Source: Desmodesmus armatus (taxonomy: Eukaryota > Chlorophyta > Chlorophyceae > Sphaeropleales > Scenedesmaceae). From it: a DNA stretch of 64,000 nucleotides. The notes below the pieces were generated by a model. That model was not told the origin of the DNA, ran no database searches, and saw only the letters and a program-made list of their open reading frames with translations. The DNA is taken from contig VIIQ02000621.1 of assembly GCA_007449985.2 (NCBI GenBank), positions 310,001 to 374,000 of the forward strand, read 5' to 3'. The first letter of the stretch is position 1; each line of letters starts with the position of its first letter. Positions 21,361 through 31,795 of the stretch are shown one piece after another. A program made the translations under genes and the position numbers.

Positions 21361-24300
21361 ATGACTGCACTCAGCGCGCGAGCATGGCCGCTGGGTGCTG
21401 CATGGAGGAGGGGAGCTTTGCTGCTGGCATGCATGTTGGTCGTTTTAGCCAATGCAGCGGCTCAAAACGTTGCTACAACGGCAGTGCCCCCATCATGGGC
21501 TGTCCAACCCCTGTATGGTGAGTTACTGCACCAACAGTCTCCTGTCACCCCACAAGCAGCTGCTGTCACCATCAGGCAAATTGACTCAGCATGCATCATT
21601 TGATCTGTCATTAGAATACCATGAACGGATGCCAGTCACTGGAAACATGCTGTCACATGAGTGATTGTTGCTGGTGCTGCTACTGCTGCTGCTTCTGCAC
21701 AAACAGTCTGCAAGATGGAAGTAAAGGACCTTCCACAGTTTGAGGGCTTGCCCAGTCCAGAAATGACAGCAGGAAACAACGGGCTGTGGGCAGCAACCAA
21801 TGGCATGATGGAACAGTGGCACATCAAAAACAATGGGGACGGCGGAGACGATGAACTCGGCATTGATCCAGAAGGTGGCGTCATTGATGAAGGGACAGGC
21901 GGTGACGGCTCCGGCACAGTGTCAGCACAGTCAAACAAGCCCAAGAGGCGCAGCAGTGCTTTTACAGCCCCTCGAGCAGCTGCTGCCCCACCACCAGTGC
22001 TGAACGCGAAGCCAGCAGTCGCACCAGCGCCAGCGCCAGTGCCAGTGCAGGTGCCATTTGTGCCAGCAGCACCTGCTGCCCCACCTGCAGCAGCGGCACC
22101 AAGCAGTGCACGCAGCTACATCATCGGCAGGCCAGCTACAGGGTCAGCCAGGACCTACTCAACGGTTTCTGGCAGCAGCCCACATCCAGCAGCGGCATCA
22201 CAAAGGCGCACACAGCAGCGCAGCAGGCACACCCTGAACTACAACGTTGCAACTGCAGCAGCTGCAGCCCTGGACCAGCATCCGTGGTTGAACACCACCG
22301 CTGGAGCAGCAGCTGACACCGGCCCTGGTAACGTGCAGGCACATCAAGCGCCCCATGCGGGCCGCTTTGATAGGTCTGTGTATGCTGCATCAGCACAGCA
22401 GGCTGAGGCAGCATGGATGACAGCGGGTGCCAGTGACGAAGATGAGGGTGGCTTTGACAGGCCTCCTCTGACCTCCCCAACCAGGCGCCTCTTTGCAGCA
22501 GGGCAGGGGCAGGGGCGGCATGTTTGTAACAAGGGCACGGCCACCAACAGCACCACAGCTCCTTTTGGCAAGTCTTCATTCAGTGGCACAGTCCACAACG
22601 TGGTGGGGGTCACCATGTCAGACTCTGGCGTGATACCCGCTGATGCTGCGATCGCAGTTGGCCCCAACCATGTAGTGCACGTGGTCAATTCGATGGTCAA
22701 AATCCTGCCGGTCAACAGCAACGGCGAGTTTCCTCGCTCGTTGAGGCCCGGTCAGATGCGCCTGATCCCGTTGCCGGACTGGTTTGCGCTGGTTGCATCG
22801 CCGTGCGATGGCGGTTACATCACCCCGTCAGCGACATACGACAAGGAAGTCGGTCGGTTCCTCATCTCCGCCATCTGTGGAGGCGACACCAACCAGGTGC
22901 TGCTGTCAGTCAGTGCTGACAGTGATGCGACAGGGAGCTGGATCCTGTACTCCTTTGCAGGAGAGTCAACTATGGGCACACGCATGCAGTGCATCAATGA
23001 GTCCTTCCCTATCACCTTCCACTCACAGGTGTGTGGGGAGCAGGGGGAATGGGGGCGGGGACAAGGCCGGGATCGGAGGCTGGCTGGAGGGGGGGGGGGT
23101 GGCATGGGCGCTGGCGCGGGCGTGAGGGGTGTTGGCCTATCAGGATGTTGCTTGTGCGGCGAGAGGCGGGTCCCACCACAATGGTCAGGGCCAGCAATGT
23201 AGGTGCACAAGACCACTGATGCGTTGGAATGCCGACCACAACGGTTCTGGCTCTTTTTGTGGTGCAGGTTGGCTACAACAAGGATGGCGTGTTCCTGACT
23301 TTTGTCCAGAACTGTGAGAAAAACCAGGAGACAGCTACAGGAGCCATCATCTATGCGCTGCCAAAGTGGGCAGTGTACAAGGGGGCTACGTACTTCTGGG
23401 CTCCTGTGTGGACGGCATGGGACATCTATGATGCAGTGGGAGGCAGGAACAACGATGACTATTACCCTGGCGCATTCGTGCAGTTGCAACCGGTTATACC
23501 ACAACGAGCCGCGGATGTACAAGCTGACGTAACATACTTTGTATCAGATGTGAGTTGCGGAGGGCAGTGCTGTTTCGGTGATCTGGCACTGACTTGAGCC
23601 ACTGACTTGCCAGCAAGGTTTGCAGCAGAACTTCACAATGCCTGCACTGGTTTTGAAAGGGCTCCCAATGCACACTGTAGAGGTTCAAGCACTGCAAGAA
23701 GCTAGCTGCTGGAGGAGCTTTGCAGCACACATTGCACCAGATGCAAGCACCCAACTTGGCCTGCACCCCACATTCTAAAAGATGATCTGCCACGTTCCTT
23801 GGCACCCTGCAGAACCTCAATTGGGTGAATCCGCTACGGCGAAACGTCCTCACAATAGCTGCCCTCATCAACACTGGTAGCCTGTGGCTCTATGAAGGGC
23901 CGAATGCGCAGGCTCCAGCGCCGTTATTGGTTGCCCGCTTGACCAACAAAGGGATGAACTGTGAGGTCCAAGCCCCAGATGTGAAGCTGTTGCAGCCGGC
24001 AGCAGACCCTGCTGCAAGCATCCCCGAGTGTCAGAGGCTTGACGGAGGTGCCATGAGGCCCCCTGGGGTCTGGGACGGAGGGGTGAGTGGGGGCCGGGGT
24101 GCAGGGAGCTTGAATGTATGGGGCCCTAGGTGTACAGAGTACAGCAATTGACTAAGCTGCATGGTGGACCAACTGACAGGAGATGTAGCATGCCTCTTGC
24201 ACATTGGGATGGAGGGTGAACAAGGACAGGGTAGTGCATTGAGCTTGCAATGCTCGTGTTTCTTCAGTTCAATAAGCTAGCATGCTGGGGGATGCCCACC

Positions 24301-27034
24301 ATGACACACACTTTTTGAAGGGGAACTGCGCCGCGCATGATGCTTGGTTGGATGTGGTTCAAGGCTGCAGAAAGTTTGCGTATGCGCATGCAGCCGTGTA
24401 GTTGATCTCCTAGTCACCCATGCTTGAGGATAACTCATCCAACCACACTGACAGGGTGCCCGCACGCTGCATGCAAGTAGTCACTGCTGCTGTTGCTGCT
24501 GCTGCTGTTGCTGCTGCCACTGCATCCTGCAGGCTGTGCTGTATGCCAACAAGATCTACCTGGTACACAGAGGGCCAGACCTCATGGCTCCCTTCTTGAG
24601 TCAATACATGCCCACACTCTACTGGGGCATCTTCACTCCCTCCTTCTGTGTGGGAGGCCCCTGCGGGCCCTGGTTTGGCACAGACTGGGGCTGGTCTGAT
24701 GGGTGGGACTGGGAGGCAGGCACCTGGCAGGCCAACAGCGACAGGGGCCGGTACGGCTTCAAAGACCCATCCTACTACAACCAGGTGCGTGCACCTGTGA
24801 GGATTGTTTGTCTGTGCAGCTGCACCATGTCTCTCACTGCAAGCCCAGTGAGCAGCTGGCTAAAGCGGTGTGTGCATTGTAGGTACAGCGAGAAAACTGC
24901 AAGCATGTATCCAGCTGGGGCATGCTTTGTTCAGCCCTGGTACAGGGCTTGCCTTGAGTGCCAGTGTCCCTGTCTATCCGCCCCACACCCTTGCTTCTCT
25001 GCAGTGCTGCTTGAGCGCTGACTGTGCTTGCACCCTTACAATTTCTCATACAGGTCTTTATGTTCCCATCCAGCCAGCCGCCCCCCAAGCAGTTCATCCA
25101 GGGCAGGCGGCGGCTTCAGAAGGCATACGTAGGCGCCGGCAGCAATGCAAGCAGCAGCGGCAGCAACGAGGGCTACAGCAGTCCCATTGCTGGGTCAGGA
25201 CAGCCTGTCAGGTCCAGAAATCAGATGCTAGCAGCAGTCAAGGCGGCAAGAGCACACCAGAAAAAGCTCGCACGGCAGATGAGGATCGCAGCCGCAGCAG
25301 AAGCTGCAAAGGCGCAGCCCTGGTTGGGACCTGAGATTACCCCAGCAGCCGCCTCTCCAGCAGCCGTCGCTGCTGCTGCCGCTGCAGTTGCTGCTGCCGG
25401 AGTCACCCCCAACATCCTTAACCCTGCCTTCATGCAGGCTGCATATGGTCCACCAGCCAGCAACAGCAGCAGGATCAGGATTGCAGGGTTGGATAATGTG
25501 ACGATGGCAGCTGTGGCCAGCAACCGCACAATATCTGCTGCCTTCTTGGGGGGAGGGGGCTGGAACACCAACAACTTCATGTGGCAGGGGTGGGGGCAGA
25601 ACTACTACTACTATGATTACTACCAGTGGTGGAGGGAGCACTACTTCCTACGCAACCTTTACATGAACCTGCGCATCCCTCCCAAGGTTAACCCATGCAA
25701 GTGAGTTGGTTGCAGCTGGCGTTGGTGCACCTCCTACAGGGCACCACTGGTTCTGTCCTGTGGCACTCACTCCATCTGTGTTTGACAGCCCAGCTAGAGG
25801 ACCTCACACATGCATGCGTGCGCAGCAGTGCCAGTGAGGTGACAGCTACAGCTGCTGCTATTTGCTGCCAGTCTCAACAGAATACGCTTCCGTCCGGTTC
25901 AGTGGACGAGCGGTGCCAAGGCTTACCCACTTGGCATTCTCAGCAGTTGTCAGCTTGTGCAGGCAACGCAAAGTTGCTTGGCAATGCCAGTCACTGTTGG
26001 ATCACTTGCGCCTCTACCTGTTATTGCCAGTACTTGGCAGAGCAGCCACTACACCCTTGCCATTTTTATTGTGTCACTCCTGCAACCCCTTTACAACCCT
26101 CCATGCCACCCCTCCTTCAGCCCTTTCGGAACTACTCCTGCAACCCCCTTTGTAACCCCTCCTACCACCCCTCCTGTAACCCCGCCTGCAACCCAGGTAC
26201 TACAAAGACTGGATCATGGACAACGACATCACTTTTGGAGCCATCAACTCCAAGCATGGTGTGATTGAGTTTGTGACCCAGGGTGACAACCCAGTGGGGC
26301 TGGCAGCACCTGCACTGGCGGTGCGTGGAGGCTCCATGCTGATCACATACAGCTACTCGGGGCCATACAGCATCCCGCTAAGCAATGGGGGCATCAGGGC
26401 ATTCCCAGGTGGGTCCTGCCGGCATTTGGACAGGGGCATTGCATTTTCTATGATTAGTGACGATTGCTATGCAGTTGGCGCCAGCCAAGTTTTGTCAGCC
26501 AGTCAGCTAGTCAGCCTGTCGAGATATTTTGAGGAAGTGCGGCTTGCCAGGTCTAGAGAGCAGCAGCTTGTGCAAGTGAAGTGCATCGTCGGCTGGGACG
26601 TACAAGTTCGGCTCCTGCTGCTGTGGCGGTAGCTACATCAATTGGCAAGCATTGGTGCTAGCGGCTGCCATGCAGTTACTCCCTTGCAGGATCTTGTTGC
26701 CGGCATTGCTTTTTGTTTAACCGGCCAGGGCCACTCCCTCTCAGCCCTGCATGATAAGTAACGCTTGTGATGGGTGTGCGGTGTGTCTGCAGGTGTGGCC
26801 TACTCTGTGATTGATGTCAACGCCCCCTCCATGTCTGGGGGTTCCTTCAACTTGGCCCAGGCAGGAGCAGGGTGTGTGGAGCAGGGCAGGAACACACGCT
26901 GGGGCAGCTACTCCGGTGCTGACGTGCACTTCCCAAGCTACAAGATCTGGACGGCTGTGGAGTATGCATACCAGGCGTTTGATGCATCCCTCTCGGTGTC
27001 CAATGCAGCGACCAATATTGCCATTTTCACGTAG
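21361..27034 (+). CDS. Large secreted protein with propeller-like repeats, 8 exons
   Basis: Exons 21361-21517, 21707-23028, 23268-23549, 23813-24082, 24533-24784, 25054-25700, 26197-26408 and 26793-27034 join in phase to give 1,127 residues. The N-terminus has a signal peptide (GALLLACMLVVLANAAAQ). Residues about 150-330 are an Ala/Pro-rich linker. Around residue 367, AIAVGPNHVVHVVNSMVKI resembles the VGPNHYVQMVN signature of large secreted bacterial proteins, followed by repeated aromatic blocks (FLISAICGGD, VFLTFVQNCEK, LTIAALINTGSLWLYEG, YANKIYLVHRG) that may be propeller blades. A second Ala/Gln linker (about residues 765-920) precedes WGQNYYYYDYYQWW, and the C-terminal part returns to blade-like segments (MLITYSYSGPY, GVAYSVIDVN, YKIWTAVEYAYQ). 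I do not recognise the family; an extracellular-matrix or adhesive role is only an inference. Intron 7 contains an AACCCCTCC-rich degenerate repeat. Confidence 0.75.
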
Positions 27035-27891
27035 AGGGTGCACCTTGCTTGTCAGGGTTGTCGCTGCTACTCGCTGGCTGCTACCCTGGCAGCAAGTTGG
27101 CTGTCGACGTCCTGTTCTTCTTGCTGCTTGAGTCACGCGGCATTGCTGTGCTGCCTGGACAAGTGGGAGCCCCCCGTTGGATTTAGGTCACAGGCCTGTC
27201 CCACAAAATTGATTGACGATTGTGTGGGGATCTGTCCGGGAATTTTGAGAATCACAGCACTGGGTGGGTCTGTGACTGCAAAGTGAGAGGCTTGGGACTG
27301 TTTTGCTTGCCGCAAGCATTTGAAATGCACGGTTTGGTGCTTTGAATTTGAGTTGGGTGCTTGAATCTAAGTGCTTTGATGCCTGCGTACTTGGAAGGTT
27401 GTTGAGCACCGGGTGGGTGCCATATGTACCGTAGAATGGCAGGCTGGATGTGATGAGTCCTGTGACTGTGAGTGAGTGAGAGTCAGTCCTGGCTGGCCAC
27501 CTGACTTGCTTGCCATCTGCAGGAAGTCAAGATTGGTGAATTGTGGGTTTGTTATCCATGAGACACAAGGTTTACAGCACAGTATCCACAACTGATAAAT
27601 GTCATGGTTGTGGACTGCACATATCTTTCTTGCAGCAGGGTGTAGCCATGACGATGCAACAGTAAGGTTTACTTTATTCATTAGTGGGAGGTCAAACGAA
27701 CGCATGCCACTTCAGACTGTGGACACTTGATCGCCGGTCAAACGGGCGGGATGTCAAACATGACAGGCGCAACACGTTGACCTTTCAACATATGCCCTCG
27801 CAGAATTTTTCTAAAGCCAACAAGCATTCAGAGCGTGTTAAAGCAACAGAACAGGCCTCTCAATAGTTCGCCAGTCATATACGACCTCTGC
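27035..27891. other. Intergenic region, no gene seen
   Basis: It follows the stop of the large secreted protein and precedes the Cys-rich gene. TGA/GTGAGTGAG-type simple stretches lie near 27465-27485. No coding signal or RNA gene was recognised. Confidence 0.4.
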
Positions 27892-29347
27892 ATGGCCATG
27901 GCTCCTGTTGCCGCTGTCCATGACAGCATGAGCCGTGATGACGATATCAAACCAGTCACAGGCACGTTGGACGCTGTCGCCAAGTGCTTCAACCTGCAGC
28001 CACTGACCTACAACACCCCCACCATTGTCAAGGACCAGGTGAGCACATCTGCTGTCATCGCTGCATGAGCTCAGGGGTGTCACTGTATGGGACATCCTTG
28101 CCAGATACAAAAAGTAATTGAAACCTTGATAGTAACTTTACCGGATCACAGCTTTTTCAGCATCTCCTTCACGAGACGCATGGTCCCAATCATGGTCAAC
28201 GAGCTGAACTTCTGCTGTTGCTGTTGCTGTTGCTGCTGTGTGCTGGTTCGTTGGTGCTTAGGTGCCTGGCGCAATCATGATGGGACCATACGAGGCACCA
28301 AGGCATGGCGAAGAGATCATCGGCTATGAGCTCTACTACGACAGGGTGAGCTGACCTTCCACATGCCAACATCGGCATCAGCAACCAGGCATGCCGCATG
28401 TGCTTGCTGTTGCTATGTGTGGTACAGGCTCCGTAAGGGTGCAGCATGCAGGCTACATGCAAAAGCAAGTCAAAGTAGCTCGTCTTGATGGAGGGTGAAC
28501 GTAACAGCGTCCAGGCACTGTGCAATCCCATGCCATGGCACCTGTCTCAGCCACAGTGTTTGACCCTCTCTCACCGTCAAATTTTCCGCGTGTTGACCCC
28601 ACAGGACTGTGGTGGACCCTTTGCCTGCAACGTCAATGGCATGAAATGGGTTGATGCCTGCTTTGACACCTGCTGCTACCCCTGCGCCCTTGGCCCTTGC
28701 GGCTTGGCTATGATCCTGGGAGGTGTGGGTGCCTGCGGCCCCTGCTTCTTCAAGAAATACCAGAGGGTAAGTGACCTTATGGGAGTGCCATGGCTATAGT
28801 AACATGGGCTGTGCCGTGGGGTGGGTAATGTAAAATACACCGTACCTTTGCTTGGGTCTGGCAGTGCAGCTTGAGCCTGAGAGATCCTTGATTTTCCTGG
28901 TTGTGGGCTAGCTGTCACAGCAACGCCGTCTGCTGGGGAAAGTGCTGGACCAGGAGGTATACTGATCAAGGTCATGCCTTGTCCCCTGCCCTGGGCTACT
29001 GGTGCAGCTGAAATAGCAATCAGTCGAACTCCCTACACCTGCAAGCACCTGTCACTCTGCTGCACGCCTACAGCATGGCCCTCAATCGCTGATGCTGACA
29101 GATGCAGCTGCTGTGGCCGCCATGCATGCTCCTACACCAGCAGCCCCCTAGTATGTTTGGGGAGAGCTGTGCAGAAAGCACAGTCTCAAGACACACTCTG
29201 AGCATCTCTGAAAAAGCCGTCGCATTGTGGTGTGCCCTGCAGATGAACCAGCGCCCCGTGTACGGCAAGAAGGGTACAGACATCACCAAGCTGATCCCCC
29301 ACTCCTCACACCTGTACGTGGAGGGTGCGCTTGAGCACAAGGACTAA
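27892..29347 (+). CDS. Small cysteine-rich protein with a hydrophobic Gly/Cys segment, 4 exons
   Basis: Exons 27892-28038, 28262-28345, 28605-28766 and 29243-29347 are all in phase 0 and give 165 residues. The start ATGGCCATGGCTCCT is chosen because the preceding codons do not look coding. Exon 2 encodes MMGPYEAPRHGEEIIGYELY. Exon 3 is the core: a Cys-rich stretch (DCGGPFACNVNG, then CFDTCCYPCALGPCG) followed by LAMILGGVGACGPCFF, which may enter or associate with a membrane. The Cys-Gly-Pro pattern recalls PLAC8-type proteins, but spacing and length do not match well enough to assign it. The C-terminus is Lys-rich and polar. There is no signal peptide. Every intron starts GTGAGC or GTAAGT and ends CAG or TAG, so the structure is well supported although the function is unknown. 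Confidence 0.65.
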
Positions 29348-31084
29348 GCCCTGCCACTCTGCCATGCTGCCGTCATGGTGACGCATGTGAACCAGCCCGA
29401 TGCTTGGTGCATGGCTGAGGGTTGTGGAATGGGCAATTGTGTTACTGTCTTGAGTACCCAGTGGTTGGCAGAAGAAGTGTTGATGGCTGCTTTTGTTTGA
29501 AGCCGCTGGCCGTCACTGCCCTGGTATCAGCATGCGTATGCTGATGCGGCTTGCATACACACCGCTTTACTGTGCTACGTGCACACAGCAAATTCCCGTG
29601 GAGTGCTGCAGTTGAGGAGATAGTCCGCTGCTCAGGCGGCATGGTGCTGCATTGTGTTGTGTTGTGGTTGTTTCTGATGTTGAAGACCCCATGTATCTTG
29701 CCTTCATCTAGACATGTGAGTTGCTGAAATTGAGGCCCTTGACCCTGAATCTTCTGGACATCATGATGCTTGCTTGCACATGCATTTTCCAACCAACAGG
29801 AAGCGCAGTCAGTGGCCGGCATGAGGTTTGTGCCCTCCTGGTGCTTGCAAAGTGCTGTTGGCCTGTCTGGCCTGGTGTTGTAGGACCTGCCATGCAACAA
29901 TCTAGAGAGATGCTTACGGTTGGTCACTCAGTGGGATTTTGTGTCTCGTGATATAGTGTGCGCACATGCTTTGAATGATGTGTTTGACTGCCGATTTGCC
30001 ATTTTGCATTGCGCACACTGCACTGCACTTGGCATTTGGGACCAACAGTCGTAGTGCCTGAGCTGTCGAGGGCATGCCTGAAATGAGCAGCTGTCGTTTG
30101 GGCCTGGCATAGGTCTGACACTCGTTGCCAGCGTTGCTTTTGTATGTTGGACGCACTGCAGATAGCAACCAGCATTGAGCAACCTTCTCCCTTGAATGCC
30201 AGGCGGGTTTTGTTGTCCTGCCTTGTGGCTTAAGCCACATGGCAGCTTGCGAATCATGGCGGGCCACCATCTTCAGCACTGCAAAGGATATTTGTGGTGG
30301 AGTGTGCTTCTGTGTGTTGGAATATTGCAGCCCACGTGCGGCTGAAACCCCAGCCATTTGCAAGGTGTTGACAACATCACCACTTTTGGCGTGCCATCTG
30401 GCAGCATTGCTGTGTGTTCTTCGCATGCTGCAATGTGCCGTGCTGTGCACTTGATGAAACGGTTCGAACTGCGTTGTGATCTACAACCTGCACTGCATGG
30501 GATCACTTGCTGGAGTCAGTCGGTGGTGGAGTGCTTTGTGTCTTGCGTCCGTTCTGTGTTGAGCAGTCTGCCAGACCAGGCTTACTGCTAGTGGTGGCCC
30601 ACATACTTCTGCAGTTGGTGTGTTGCTGTGCTATGGCCCAATGTTGGTTGTGAGCTTGAGTTTGCCGTGCCTCAGGTAAACATAAGACTGAGTTGAGACC
30701 TTGAATGGGAGTGGGCTGTACAGACCTGACAAAAACACTGTCAGGCTGGCACCTGAAGCAAGGGTTTGCTGTACACAAGCCTTCCGCCTGAAAGCACTCA
30801 CAGGACGACAGTATGCTGTGGCTGTAGGAGCACTGAACAGTCAAGGCACCCTAACACCGGCAATCTTGGGCATGCAGGAAGCACCTGTTACACAGACCAC
30901 AAGACAGTCAATGTCCAAGTTGGCTTCAGGTCCACTTGTTCAAAGGCTTTGCCTGAGGTAACAACCTCACTGTCCAGCCTTCCGAGCAGCTGCTTGCCAT
31001 ACAATATAATCACATACCTACCAGCTCAGTCACGCCTGAGGCTTGTGGTGCGTCATAAAGTAATACCGTATTACTTTACTTTAC
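29348..31084. other. Intergenic region, no convincing gene
   Basis: Scattered open frames occur on both strands, the longest on the minus strand at 29914-30450 (178 codons), but none shows domains or splice structure. A 9-bp perfect inverted repeat (AAGTAATAC, 1-nt spacer, GTATTACTT) lies at 31058-31076, just left of the retroelement. Confidence 0.4.
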
Positions 31085-31240
31085 TAGCATGTTAATGTAT
31101 TACCATGCGTTAATCAGCAAAGCTGATGCACCCAGGGTTCAGGCCCTGCAGAACCATGGGCTTGCGCACTGCGACGGCATGCTTAGCTCTTGCCGTGCTT
31201 CTTGCAAGGCACGTTTTGCTGTTGTTGACACAACAGCGCG
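31085..31240 (+). repeat. Split direct repeat A1
   Basis: This 156-bp repeat begins TAGCATGTTAATGTATTACC and ends ACACAACAGCGCG. It appears identical to 35125-35280 and marks the left end of the element. Confidence 0.85.
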
Positions 31241-31429
31241 ACTCGCTACTTCGGTAGCGTTTTGTAGTGTTACACACTCTAGCCTCCGGCTCGATCTCAA
31301 CAACCCCATTCTTGGCACTCACAGTGCCAGAGCCAGTTTCGGAGCTGCACCGCACTCCGCTCTTTTGAACACAGAGAGTCAACATCGGAACAGCTGATCG
31401 GGAAGCAGGCCTGCAGGGCATCTCGTGGT

Positions 31430-31771
31430 GTGGCCAGATCAGCAGTAGCAATGCTTCGGGCACAAGGAGAGCCATCCCATCTGACCTGGCAGCTAGGCCA
31501 GCTAATCAATCAGCACGTAAGCCTGCAGTCACCTGCTGGAGATATCCAGCAGCAGCCAGAGTACCTGGGCATGGTTTGGCAGATGATCACACCAGCAGCA
31601 GAGTGGGTGGTTCTGCCCCTCTTTGGCTGGGAGAAGCTGCCAGCAGACCCCAAGGAGCTGCTGGAGGGCGCAGACAGCAATCTCCTGCTGACCACGTGCC
31701 TGGTGACAGCAAACGCCCTGTACAGCGGCGATGAGGGCTCCAGCAGCAGCGCTGGAGCCGGCAGGCCCTAA
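31430..31771 (+). CDS. Small ORF between A1 and the RT ORF (function unknown)
   Basis: A 113-codon frame starts ATGGCCAGATCAGCAGTAGC and stops at 31771. Its composition looks protein-like (HLTWQLGQLINQHV, EYLGMVWQMITPAAEWVVLP, LFGWEKLPADPKELLEG). In YR retroelements a gag-like ORF often occupies this place, but I see no zinc knuckle, so that role is only positional inference. It could also be a captured host exon; the GTAAGC at 31518 would be a possible donor. Confidence 0.35.
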   Translation: MARSAVAMLRAQGEPSHLTWQLGQLINQHVSLQSPAGDIQQQPEYLGMVWQMITPAAEWVVLPLFGWEKLPADPKELLEGADSNLLLTTCLVTANALYSGDEGSSSSAGAGRP

Positions 31772-31795
31772 GCAAAGGAGCCTCATCAGGCAGGA

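Noticed and set aside
29914..30450. 178-codon minus-strand frame
   Set aside because: There is no domain, no matching exon neighbours and composition is like random intergenic frames.
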